Source: Punica granatum (lineage: Eukaryota; Streptophyta; Magnoliopsida; Myrtales; Lythraceae). Taken from it: a stretch of 64,000 bases of DNA. A model generated the notes under the pieces. It saw only the letters and a program-made list of their open reading frames with translations, had not been told where the DNA came from and searched no databases. Shown piece by piece: positions 36,990 through 48,354 of this stretch (its first letter is position 1; each line of letters starts with the position of its first letter). The position numbers and the translations under genes are program-made. The DNA lies in contig NC_045128.1 of assembly GCF_007655135.1 (NCBI RefSeq), positions 26,382,811-26,446,810 of the forward strand, given 5' to 3'.

Positions 36990-38141
36990 GAGGATCATAG
37001 CAAGATCTATACGCTACTGTATGTATGAAGGGCAGTTGTATAGGAAGAGTTTCGAAGAGCTATTGCTGCGGTGTCTGGATTCAGAAGTGGGTTCCTATGT
37101 TATGCGAGAGCTTCATGAAGGAATCGCAAGAGCCCCTGAAGGGGCACGGGCAATGGTGAAGAATGCCCTGAGACAAGGTTACTATCGGCCCTCTATGCTC
37201 CAAGATGCTGTGAAGTAAGTGCACAAGTGCTAAGCCTCGACACTTTTCAAGGACTACTCATGCTCCTCCAGCTAAACAGGTTACTATTCTACCTGTCTGG
37301 CCGTTTGCCCAATGGGGAATGGATATCCTAGGACCTTTCCCACGGCAACAGGTCAACGAAAGTATGTGATAGCAGCGATCGATCACTAGAGGCCGAGGCT
37401 GTCTTTGCGATTACGGATAGGATGGTCAAGAAGTTATTGTGGAAGCACATTATTTGTCGATTTGGAATCCCTCGCATACTTGTGTTTAACAATGGCACTC
37501 AATTCACAAGTAAGTTCATCCGATCCTTCTGTGAAGAGTTAAAGATTGAACAACACTTCTCTTCAGTAGCGCATCCGCAATCAAATGGGCAGATTGAGAT
37601 CACCAATAGGACCATTCTACATGGTTTGCGCGCTAGGCTGGACAGTGCGATCGGAAGTTAGGCTGATGAACTTGACAATGTGCTATGGTCTTATCGTAAA
37701 ACGCCCCGCAACTCTACAGGAGAAAGCCCCTACAGTCTAGTTTGCGATACTGAAGTAGTGCTACTAGCTGAAGTTGGGCTCAAAACGCTTCGCAGTAGTC
37801 AATAGGACGCCCCTCTTAATGAAGACAATCTGATGGTCGAGCTGGAACTGGCCGAGGAAAAGAGGCTTCTCGCAAAGAAAAGGATGGCTCGCACAAAGCT
37901 TGCCCCTGCAAGGATATTTAACTGGAAGGTCAAAGCCAAACAGTTTTACATTGGGGAACTGGTAATGAGGAAGAACGTCTTCATAGGGCAAGATCGACTC
38001 AGTTAGCTCAGTACCAAGTGGGAAGGTCCGTACAAAGTGATTGGGATTCCTCATCCCAATGCATATGTGTTGGAGGATATGGAAAGCAAGCAACTCCCTC
38101 GTACTTTCAACGCAGAACATCTGAAGAAGTTCTATGCTTGA
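36990..38141 (+). pseudogene. Integrase remnant
   Basis: The zinc-binding region is at 37021-37218 (RELHEGIARAPEGARAMVKN). The first catalytic Asp is in WPFAQWGMDILGPFP near 37300. The second Asp site reads VFNNGTQF near 37480, with Asn where the family has Asp. The Glu lies in SNGQIEITNRTI near 37585. The C-terminal part ends FNAEHLKKFYA. Stops occur at about 37216, 37390 and 37660. Confidence 0.8.
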
Positions 38142-38815
38142 ATTCCTACTCTGATAGCGAGCCTACTTGAAGTTATTAGCTATTTCTACTCGTTGGTGTC
38201 TATTTGTTTGATGTTGGTTGGCTTCTACTTTGACAGACAGTTGTTTTCTACTTTTATGTAGATAGTGTGGTATGTCGACGTAGCTAGTCTACAACGCTAG
38301 AGAGCTCGCATGTCATGTCATTTTCTACTTTGCTGAATTGTGTACGTGGTTATGGCTCGTTGGTTAATATGGTGGACCTTTTCTACTCTTGGTTATATTG
38401 TAATCCTACTAGACACAATTGGAGAAATGTGTCATTCTATCTACACCAGGGATGAGTTCACCCGATCGAAGACACGTCTAAACATCATCCTAAATATATA
38501 AGACTACAGGTGAGAGATTTCAACAAGACGAGTCTCATGATTTGATGGATATAAAAGTTTTAGTTTCCGACTAGAGGTGAACGCACCACCTGGGCCTAAC
38601 CCATGCAGAAGGTAGGCATTAAGTTCAACAGAAGATCAACAAATTCAGATAAAATCAAAAAGAAGTTTCAAGGTCAACATAGCATCGACAAATGTTTAGG
38701 TAGTGTTTCGTTTCATAATATTATTTTAAAATTACAATTCTAATTTAACTCTACCCACTACAAAACAAAATAACACATCAAAAGTCAATAAAGGTGGATC
38801 CCACACATAAACATT

Positions 38816-39058
38816 GGCTTGTTTGGATTGCAAGTTAAAATTTGTTAATTTTAACTTTAACTTTAACTCAACACACTACACAACAAAAACACATATTTTT
38901 CAGGTCAAAAATTTTAACTTTTAACTTTAACTCAACACACTACACAACAAAAATACACATTTCCCAAGTCAAATTTATAATCCCATCTCATTTGTCATTT
39001 TATACAATCAAAATCAAAGTTAAAGTTTTGTAACTTTAACCCTGAATCCAAACGGCCC
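38816..39058. mobile_element. MITE nested in the Harbinger element
   Basis: Ends GGCTTGTTTGGATT and, inverted, GGCCGTTTGGATTC. ATT flanks both sides (38813-38815, 39059-39061). The interior contains AACTTTAACTTTAACTCAAC twice and shares its body with the MITE in the gypsy gag. Exact ends are uncertain by one or two bases. Confidence 0.6.
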
Positions 39059-39126
39059 ATTATATTACTCCATTATAATACAACTCCATTACAATTAATT
39101 CTCAACTCCACCCGTTCATGTCCATA

Positions 39127-40577
39127 CTAATAGGCTCCTCCTCTTTCAACGTACCATATTTGATTTGCAATACGGTCACGTACTGCATCCATCTCTCTAC
39201 TGCTCATGTCAATATCATTTCGGATTCCATTTTGTTGAGGCGGACTACGAAATTCATCATAATATTGCCACGCATCCATACTCCTCAAATAATCTATCGC
39301 GATAACTATTGATCCAAATGAAATTGTGCAACATAAAGCAAGCAAGCGCAATTTGTCCTTGACGACGCGGTCTGAAGTTTGACATTTCTCGCAATATTCC
39401 AAATCTGTTCTTGACGACACCGAAGCACCGTTCTATTACGTTACGAACTAATGCGTGTCGCTGATTAAACAACTCTTCCATCATCGTTGGAGGATTGTCA
39501 TTATTGAAGTCACTGCAGTGATACCGTTGTCTTTTGTAAGGGGCCAAATAACCGGGAATATTTGGAAAGCCCGCATCAACTACATAATATTGTTCTGCGT
39601 GCAGACATGTACAAATAATATATATATCTGTAGTTCCATATGTTTATCGAAATACATAAGAGCTTGACAAGAGAACATGGTATATGGAAAATAACAACTT
39701 ACCGCCTTGTGGTGCAGGGAATGTCGATAACGTTGCGGCATCAGAAAGAATTCTAGAGTCGTGTGCCGAACCCTCCCATTCGATCATGACATAAGTGAAG
39801 ATCATTTGATGGGAATAAACAGCAAGAACATTTTGCGTTATGTCACCGTTTCGATCGCGATACACACCTCTCACTGAAGTTGGCATAATAGCGTTAACAT
39901 GAGTCCCATCAATTGCTCCGATGCAATGTTGCAGTAATAATAAAAATCAATACGAATTAGAGTACATGTAATAAAAGAATAGAAGTTCATTTCGACAGTT
40001 GTACGATAATTACCCTAAAGAATGGGTACCATTGTCAGCACCCGCGAATTTCAAGCTGCTCTTCAACGTTCCTCGGTCTTATGTACGTTGGCACTAACGA
40101 ATGAAGTCCTTGAAGTATTAAATTGAATGCCCGTGAGACTGTCTCCTTAGAATGGTGAAAGCGTTCGGCAACAACGGCATATCGAGTACTATGTGCAACT
40201 ACCAATAAGAACATTCCAAGCATCTCCTCGACAGTCATACCTTTCCTTGTATTTCGAATACCACAGTTTGCTCTTAACGTGTCGTACAAATTATGAAATA
40301 CGTGAGGGTCCATCCTGAAATTCTCGTAACATTTTGTGTCATTTGAAAGCACTTCGTTAATGTACTCACTGCCTCGTAGTGCCGAAGTTCTACATGGACG
40401 TGCACAGGGGATTTGTTGTTCAGACATTGCATCGTGGATCGCTAAAAGGACGGGCAAATCATCTACGTTGCTGTCCTCATCGTCGCTAGATGAATTATCA
40501 TATCGCAGTGAGTTCACATGCCTTGGCATCCTCCTCTTCCGTTGAAGTTGACGAGCTGTATCGACAAACATTAACAT
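39127..40577 (-). pseudogene. Harbinger DDE transposase, decayed
   Basis: Exons on the minus strand are about 40577-40014, 39928-39703 and 39594-39127. The N-terminal part has MDPHVFHNLYDTLRANCGIR and HSTRYAVVAERFHHSKETVS, typical of plant Harbinger transposases. The DDE residues are visible: Asp in IGAIDGTHV, Asp in WEGSAHDSRIL, Glu in VIERCFGVVKNRFG. Breaks: a TGA at 40035-40037 before QWYPFF (CGA to TGA fits), a likely lost splice acceptor near 39929 (ACTGCAA), and a frameshift after FEEYG so that the tail (WQYYDEFRSPPQQ) is in another frame. Confidence 0.88.
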
Positions 40578-40755
40578 GATAGATTATCAACAAATAGCAC
40601 GAAATGACGAACGGAATTACGTTTCAAACACATATAAAATGCATTAGCAAAGTCAATTAGGTTCAAACATAACAAATACAAAACAAGGGTTTGGTTAATG
40701 TCATAACAGAAAAATCGAAAGTAACAAACACATATGAGGAGAAACGTTCGGCCGT

Positions 40756-41744
40756 TCAAGGATGAACAAGGCTGTGCAGCCATTCGCGCCTAGCTTCATC
40801 GTACATGCAAACGAACGCTTGTCGCCACCGGTCATCCTCCGTAATACGTGCTGTACCGACGAGATACTCGCGTACAAAAATTGTTCCCTTCATTTGATTG
40901 AGGACAACCATGGCTTCTGCGATGTTGTTATGTGCTGGTTTCTCGGGGCTTGTCACTGACTTGCTCTTCTTTGACTCCGGAGGGGTAGAGTTTTTCAATT
41001 TGTCCTTATTGACCTTACTTTCCTTGTACAAGTCGATCAACTCCTGCAACTGCGACTTGTTGTTCGAACCTCTCTTTCTCACTCGCCACCTTGACCCTGT
41101 AACGATAGGTTCCTCAGCTTCATGAGTTGGCTCATCACTGTCGCCATATCCCTCTGCAAGATCGATAGGCTATTCCGTGATGTTAGAAATTCCTCTTCTA
41201 TGCGTGCATAGGATCAGGGGCTCTGAGGTGGGTCGGTTGAAGAAATTCGTAGGCCCTCTGTTGCTGTAGAGGCTTTGTACATCAGTTTTAAGGCCTCATA
41301 ATGCTTGCATCCTTTCGACTGAAAAGTCCTGAAGTTGTTGTGCCTCTACATGTTATACACATGCAATACTTAGTAACAACGACTTTGTGTTAAATAGGCA
41401 AATTTTTGAAAGAGTAAGCGGTAGAGTACCTTGATAAACTTGTCTCAAATATCAGGACTCGCATTCACGGTGTTAGTCAGCCCATCCCAACCTACTCCAG
41501 TGTGCTGAATCAGCTCTATGAACTGTGTGTACTGTGTCTTCAGCCTTTGTGCTTTTGTTTTCACTTTGTCGGTGCCAAGAATCACACCTGAAAATTTCTC
41601 TTCCAGTTCACTACTTATCCATTCCCAGTCCTTCAATTTCCAACTTGATGTATGCGTCCTTTGGAATTTATCGACCATGATGTCAACGAAAGCACTCTCA
41701 AGCTCGTCTGTCCACTCAACTATGCCCTCACCCTTGGGAGCCAT
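40756..41744 (-). pseudogene. Harbinger MYB/SANT-like protein, decayed
   Basis: The N-terminal part (41744-41445) reads WTDELESAFVDIMVDKFQRT, then a Trp-containing helix set (WKLKDWEWISSELEEKF) and VKTKAQRLKTQYTQFIELI, the MYB/SANT-like DNA-binding domain of the second Harbinger gene. After NASPDI a TGA stands where a Trp codon is expected before DKFIK. The C-terminal part (41082-40756) resumes with a basic stretch, an EAMVVLNQMKGT helix, and ends WLHSLVHP. Additional stops lie between. In this family the protein escorts the transposase to the nucleus and TIRs. Confidence 0.8.
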
Positions 41745-42054
41745 CTTAGTTACAGAGCAGTACCGATAACTTAATAATGCACATACAACAGTAAAGGTTA
41801 ACTAGGCAAATACATACTCATACAGGCAAGATATATACAAGCTAGGAATTCAAGATGTATTTCGGACTACACACATTGATAGATAAATGCAAGGAAAGAA
41901 TGCCACAGCGAGGCCACATGCACAGTATGTTCCAATGCAGCAACAACATCATTCAATCAGAGGCACCATTGTAAAGACTAATATGCAGCTTAGCGTAACA
42001 AACAGAAGCGGCAGCCAACAACCAACAAACAAAGGCACCAGTAATTTCGGAAAT

Positions 42055-42790
42055 ACAACCATTCCATCTATCTATTGTGCCAAATTTCTTGCAAAAATAC
42101 GAGCAACACAGGGCACCTCTACACAGTAAACAGGCAAGCAGAACCATTCCAACTCCTTACTATCCCTATCATTTGTTGCCCAAGGAAAATCGACCAACAC
42201 AGTTTGCGAAATCAACTCAGACAGCAATGAGGACTGAACAACCATTCCATCTCCCTATTGTCCCAAATTTGTTGCAAAAATTCGACCAACACAGGGCACT
42301 TTTACACAGTAAGCAGGCAAGCACAACCATTCCAACTCCCTACTGTCCCTACTATTTGTTGCCCAAGGAAAATCGACCAACACAGTTTGCGAAATCAACT
42401 CAGACAGCAATGAGGACTGAACAACCATTCCATCTCCCTACTGTTCCAAATTTGTTGCAAAAGTTCGACCAACATAGGGCACCTCTACACAGTAAGCAGG
42501 CAAGCACAACCATTCCAACTCCCTACTGTCCCTACCGTTTGTTGCCCAAGGAAAATCGACCAACACAGTTTGCGAAATCAACTCAGATAGCAATTTCAAT
42601 TGTACAACCATTCCATCTCCCTACTGTCCTAAATTTGTTACAAAAATTCGACCAACACAGGGCACCTCTTCACAGTAAGCAAGCAAGCACGACCATTCCA
42701 TCTCCCTACTGTCCAAAATTCCTTGCAAAAAATCGACCAAAACAGGGCGACCTCTACTCACGGCAGACAAGTGAAATGCAACCCTAACCC
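42055..42790. repeat. 183-bp tandem repeat, four units, inside Harbinger
   Basis: ACAACCATTCCATCT starts units at 42055, 42238, 42421 and 42604, a period of exactly 183 bases (61 codons), so a 236-codon plus-strand frame stays open by periodicity. Each unit is itself two diverged halves, each starting AACCATTCCA and containing AATTCGACCAACACAG or a variant. The last unit is diverged and incomplete. I regard it as a noncoding subterminal array, not a gene. Confidence 0.85.
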
Positions 42791-43327
42791 TATCACAAAG
42801 TATCAGATAGAATTGGAAGGATTCTTGAGTAAAATGTTGCAGAAAAATTACCTTGGATTTGGGTATGGAACCGTGAAACTGCAGTCGACCCTCTTAAGAA
42901 GAGATGGCAGTGGTAGGGGCTCGGATTTTGCCGCCTGCCTTTGCTGCTCGAACTGACAGGGGAGGAGATGCAGTAGTTGGGGGAGGGGGCCCGATGCAGG
43001 CGAAGCTGACGGGTGCGGAAAGATTCGCTTGAACAACAGCTCACCTCGAGAAAGAAGTCGGCAAAGCTGTCAATCAGAGAAGGAAGAGGGGCAGGGGGGA
43101 GGAGGGGGGCCGGCTGATGAATGATGTAGAGCGGGTATGAAGGAATTAGGGGAGGAGTAGGGGTCAGGTTAGAGATAGCAGAGGTCAAACATTGCACAGG
43201 GATTGCTGAATATGCGGGGTCCACAAGTCCTCAACAAATGGTCAAAATTAGCTCAGTTTCAAAATCAAAATGTTATTTTAGAATGTTACTATGAAACCAA
43301 ACAGGCCCTTAAAGTCTACTAGTGATG

Positions 43328-43572
43328 ATCGAACTTAGAATCTCTTGCTGTGTTTGGTTTTAGAGTTAAGTAGAATTGAGTTTTGATTTTAATTGGGTTG
43401 TTGAATTACGAGAAAAAGTGTGAAAAAGTAATGATTAGTTAAGAGAAAGTAATGATTGTGTTGTTGAATTGTGAAAAAAAGTAATGAATAATTTAGAGAA
43501 AGTAACGATTGTGCTTTTAAATTGAAGATAAGTGTAGTATAGTTAAAATTTATTTGTGCAACCAAACAAACT
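43328..43572. repeat. MITE-like repeat (TGTTTGGTTTTAGAGTTAA family)
   Basis: Left end GTGTTTGGTTTTAGAGTTAA; right end, inverted, GTTTGTTTGGTTGCACAAAT. The interior repeats GTAATGATTGTGTTGTTGAA. Related to the copies at 59660, 60838 and 62152. Confidence 0.6.
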
Positions 43573-43574
43573 GT

Positions 43575-46380
43575 TATTTGTGCCACTATTCTAAGATCCC
43601 TTCCTTTGATTGCAATTTATTCTTCATCACTGATAGGGACTAGTTATATATATATCATAGCAATGTTACGTTGCCGATGCTATCAGTTAATTGACATATC
43701 TAAACAAACATTGGGATCGGACCCTAAAATCTATATATAAATCTAACAAACATTGGCGTTCATAATGAAGTTTGTCTAGGTTCGACCAATTTATGATTGG
43801 AATCTACGGAGTACCAAAATATAAAACAATTTTCACTTAAAATTTATGGAGCTTAACTGTAAAAACTTGATAAGAATAAGAATTAAAGCATAAATATATA
43901 GGATAGATTCTCATGGACTGTCAGCCTCAACCCTTACTTCATCGTCCACCTCAGCCTCAGGACTAACCTCCATAATATTTATTTGTAAGCACTATTAACT
44001 TAGATGTTCGGGCTTGAACTCAAGCCTTGAAGTTTAGCTATTACAAGTACTCGAATATGACCTTGGAGAGAACTAGCTCGTAAATATTATATTAATGATA
44101 TATTTACATGAATTGTTAAATGCGAATAAAGAGAGTAACATAATTGCAAATATATACACAATTAACCCCAAAAAATTTAAAAATAATTTTTTCTTAAATT
44201 TATTCTCAAAACTTAAATAATTATATGCAAATAAATTGAATTTTTTTAGCTAAAATTATACAATTTTTAGCTAGCAATAAAGTCTATTAAGTTTGCATTA
44301 AATGGTCACATGAGCGTATTTTTATGATCAACGCAAATGCCAATTCAATGTAAATTTTACCACCAATATTGTATAATAAATGTGGTATAAATATATTGTA
44401 ATTCATAGATTAATATTTTAAATAAAATTAATTAATAATACATATTATTATAAACAATAGTAGCAAATATGAAAATGAAGAATGCATTAATTTGAAACAT
44501 TGTGATTATTTCAATAGTAAATAAATATTCATAATCGACGCAACATAGAGCAAATTTATAATTATATGAATTTAAAATTTATTGAATAATGTTTTAAAAC
44601 TATCTAAAATCTTATAAAAGTGCAATGAAGTAAATCTCTCATGGAAATAATTGATTCATTTTAGCTAAATTATTCAAATTTATGAAATTTAATATATGAG
44701 ATTTGAGTAAGAATAACTCAATAAATATTGAAATTTATTTCTTTGAAAAATGAAAAAATTATCCTCGAAACCTTTTTTTAGTAACTCATAAAGAAATCTC
44801 AATTAAGAGAATATTGTAGAGTATCACATAAAGATCAATATCTCAAGAGGTTAACCACGAAAAAAAAAAAAAAAGGAACGCAAGCACAGTGGAAGAAGAA
44901 GAAGAAGAAGAAGAAGAAGTTATAGTTACTAGTTTTTATCGGATCGGAAAATTGATAAACTTTGAAAACGTTACATCACTATTTTTCTTCTGCTTCTCCA
45001 ATATATTTGTAATACACGAATTGATCAAAATTCTTAAAGCTACTTGGATATAATTAATAGGTATTTTATACTATAGCCAAAAAAGGAAAATTTTCATAAA
45101 TTTTTAAATTTAACTATAATGATTAAATTTGAATTATGTAAATAAAAATAAAAATATATTTATCGTGAAAGTCACGTGCAATGCACGGACAAAAAATCTA
45201 GTTAAAAATAACATGTCATCTAATTGATTAATTAACAAAGTTACTCTATCAATTGACAAATGTTTCTTATTATCATCTAATACTTTTCACATTTTCTGGG
45301 AGACTCCATAAATTTATATTTTGGCAGTCTATCTTTGCATACGAGGCAAAGTTTGTATGAATTGAAAGTTTAATATTCACATTGTGCAGTGTTCGTAAAT
45401 ATCTTTAAAAAAATATTCATAACTATTTCTTAACTTCCCTCGTTAGAATAATCAATTATAAAGGACAATACGTAGAGTTTAAAAGATAAAATTAAAATAA
45501 ACTGCGACAGATAACTACATGTTATCGAATGACGCAGGCCAGAGGCCACTATCATTGAGAAGTTACAGGTAATGGCAATCCTGTGTTCAATAGGTATTAC
45601 ATGACATGTAAATCAATCAATTTGCCTTGGGGAGTAATACTGACAACAAATATTACGCCCTCAAATTAGGAAAAGATAAAAGTCTTTGACCATTTGATGG
45701 TCAACAAATAAAATATCAATTAATTCAACAATCTATAATTAACCCTCCAGTCAGCTCGTCGCAGGGGGCCCACATCCCACATGCTCCCGCAAAATAGGCA
45801 ACTATTATATCCATCACCTTTGCAACAAATTAGTTGATTTTCTACGGCATAATAAGAATTGGGGATTGTGCGTCCAAGAACCATTGCCAATCATTCTGAG
45901 TAACATGCTTATATATGTATTGTACGAAAGAATGTTCTTGCTGTTCTTATTAATCATGCCTTATATATATATTCTATTATACGGTCTTTGAGGTGATGTA
46001 GGAAGTTTGATTGATGCGGGCATGTTAGGGTAAGCATGCTCACCTATGCATGTGTTTCGATGAAAGGCCATAGTATAACAAAAGTATAATTAATTTGTGG
46101 ATATCAGGCGTATTTACGTATATATGATAAGTATATGTCTCTATATTACGGAACTTATATATGGTTGGCCATGCTCAGATATTTACACGTTCCATGACCA
46201 TAATTAACCTAACCTATGTGATTATACTAACTAGTGCCAAATCTTATTGCTTAAAATACTTAACGAAGTCTTCTCATCCAAAGAAGAAAACGGCGGCGTA
46301 TAATTGAGGCTGGTGGGCTTAATGCACCTTTTTTCCCCAGCCAAGATTTAATATTATTTGACTTGATTAATTAATTAATT
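43575..46380. other. AT-rich intergenic DNA, no gene
   Basis: No recognisable gene or transposon protein. It contains a (GAA)n tract at 44893-44919 and several poly(A) runs. Just beyond it a (TAA)n tract spans 46401-46442. Confidence 0.6.
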
Positions 46381-46399
46381 TAGTTATATGATTATGATA

Positions 46400-46442
<43 letters not shown>

Positions 46443-46494
46443 TAATGGCAGAAGAATTGGCTGCGAATGCGGCTGGTTCTGCTCCGGTATAATT

Positions 46495-46509
46495 CCATGT
46501 GCCACGTGT
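46495..46509. promoter_or_regulatory. G-box-like site upstream of polygalacturonase 2
   Basis: CCATGTGCCACGTGT contains a CACGTG core, the target of plant bZIP and bHLH factors. It aligns with the perfect palindrome at 53164-53178 upstream of the paralogue and lies at nearly the same distance (about 1.85 kb) from its ATG. Function is inferred only. Confidence 0.4.
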
Positions 46510-48257
46510 TAGTGAAAGTCGATTATATGGCATCATCTCCAACGTCAGCCTGGCCGCCAATACTTTTTGTTGAATCAAAATGGACATTCGTTACCCGACG
46601 GAAAGAAATTACTCCTGCTTCTTTTTTAGATGATACTTTTTTTTATAATGAAAGCTCGTATACTGAATATAATGAAATATAAATTTTAAATAATTAATAA
46701 AGAGGTACGAATAATCTCATTAAATATCAAATTTGAAATCTCTTAATAATCAGTCGATAACATACGTCACTGCATTATGCCTTCTTTCGTAAAACTCATA
46801 CTTCTTCCTTCCCCTTCTTGAGTTCATTAGGTAGATAGAAAAAAGAAAAAAAAAACCAATAAAAGATTACCAGAAATTGTACCCACGAGGATAGAATTTT
46901 CAACTTCCTTATTCTTGGTCAGAAAACTATTCACATTGTGCTAGTACACCTCCTTTTTAGGGCTGATACCTTGCTTTCTGGTAATATATTCAGTATATCT
47001 ATAACCGATTTGTTCATAATCAATACATAATGTAGTTAGCGTTATAATAAAATGTGTAAGACTATGAATTTAATAAATTTATGCAAGGCCTGACCAACTA
47101 ATTACATTACTAGGAAATCAATACAAATTAAATCAGTTGTCCTCAGCTTCTCTTTAGTTTTGCTTTAAGATTTTTATGACAAATAATTTTAATCTTATAA
47201 TTTATTTTATCTTATACTGTTATTTAAGGAAGAGGTGGATTTTATAACTTCTTCTATATGATTAAAAAGTCGAAAATATAATAATTTCTTTTTAATTTAA
47301 AATAAAAGAAAAATTCTAGGGCCAAAAAGAAAAAGAGAGAATTGAAGAATAATATTCTGTTGATATTATTTTCCCTTTCTTGTTATCTTGCATGTCAGAT
47401 TTTTCTTATTTTGCTCACTCCTCTCTCCAACTTCTCAATCCAATATTCTATCATGTTGCTTTGTTTTCTTTTTTACGCCTCTAGCATACATTCAAGGTAC
47501 TGTAATGTTTTTAACTAACTTACCTTTTCCTATTTTATTTCCACTCGATCACAATATTTCTGTTGGACGTTAAGTCTATTCCAACAACTCAAATGCAACA
47601 TAACTTACTTCAATCACGATTAGTTAATCAGACCATATTCATGACGTGCATTAGCCATTTCATCAACATATAAAAGTAAGGCACTGTTAAAGAGGGCTTA
47701 GACACCATCTATCGCTCATATGTACATGTATGTGCAAGAAAATACAGCACCATATTAAATTAATTAATGAAACATAATTTATAAACTAATTAATAAATTA
47801 GACTTCAGTCGAGGATAATAAATCAGAGAGAGAGAGAGAGAGAGATGACTTATGCTCGGTCTGCCATTCAACTCGACCACTAACATTATGAATCCATGTC
47901 CGATTGGATAGATGTACAATTAACGAACATGGACGCAGATACCATCGCACATTGTTGCATGTGCAAAGGAGCTTCTCATATAATTAACCACTATATTCCA
48001 TTCTTTTGACAGAACATATATTATACACACATTTTACTTAATTAATAATTCCGTGTGAAGAATATAAACTGAATATAACCGAATTGACTTATAATACATC
48101 GATCACCGTACGTACGTATCATCCATTTGCAAGTACCACATGACGTGCAAAGCAACCATTGTGTTTTATGTTTATTGAATAAAACATAAGACCCCATAAA
48201 ATATTGAATTAACTATTGAGTCAATAGGAACTGGCTCAACTTTGTACTTCATTACAC

Positions 48258-48266
48258 TATAAATTA
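48258..48266 (+). promoter_or_regulatory. TATA box of polygalacturonase 2
   Basis: TATAAATTA, 97 bases before the ATG, identical to the box of the tandem paralogue. Confidence 0.65.
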
Positions 48267-48354
48267 AACCAGCTGCCCCTCTTGTAATTTCCATCCCAAC
48301 TGCCTTCCTCTCTCCCTACGTTTCCTCTCTGACTTTGTGAGTAGGGAAACCCTG

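Larger units (their letters stand above)
32595..38690 (+). mobile_element. Degenerate Ty3/gypsy retrotransposon, Tat-like, LTRs not found
   Basis: Remnants occur in the order gag, protease, reverse transcriptase, RNase H, second RNase H-like domain, integrase, all on the plus strand, with many stops and frameshifts. Two successive RNase H-like segments without a chromodomain suggest the Tat (Ogre/Retand) lineage. The pol-like end reads FNAEHLKKFYA and stops at 38139-38141. About 550 bases of noncoding DNA follow before the Harbinger insertion at 38700. No LTR pair could be matched, so true ends are unknown. Confidence 0.85.
38700..43308 (-). mobile_element. PIF/Harbinger DNA transposon, 4.6 kb, TTA target duplication
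   Basis: TTA lies on both sides (38697-38699 and 43309-43311). The left end GGTAGTGTTTCGTTTCATAA matches, inverted, the right end (GGGCCTGTTTGGTTTCATAG); similarity extends about 45 bases inward. Inside, both family genes are on the minus strand: a MYB/SANT-like protein gene (40756-41744) and the DDE transposase gene (39127-40577). A tandem-repeat block lies near the right end. Both genes are broken, so the copy is no longer autonomous. Confidence 0.85.

Noticed and set aside
31651..38690. LTRs of the Ty3/gypsy element
   Set aside because: Sequence before the primer site (to 32594) and after the pol end (38142-38690) showed no match by eye, so no LTR was called.
42077..42787. 236-codon open frame on the plus strand
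   Set aside because: It is a 183-base tandem repeat inside a transposon; the frame stays open because the period is a multiple of three.
46384..46587. Open frame with a run of Tyr
   Set aside because: Translation of a (TAA)n microsatellite on the other strand.
48337..48354. Upstream in-frame start for polygalacturonase 2
   Set aside because: The codon is GTG; the first ATG at 48355 gives an exon 1 of the same length as in the paralogue.
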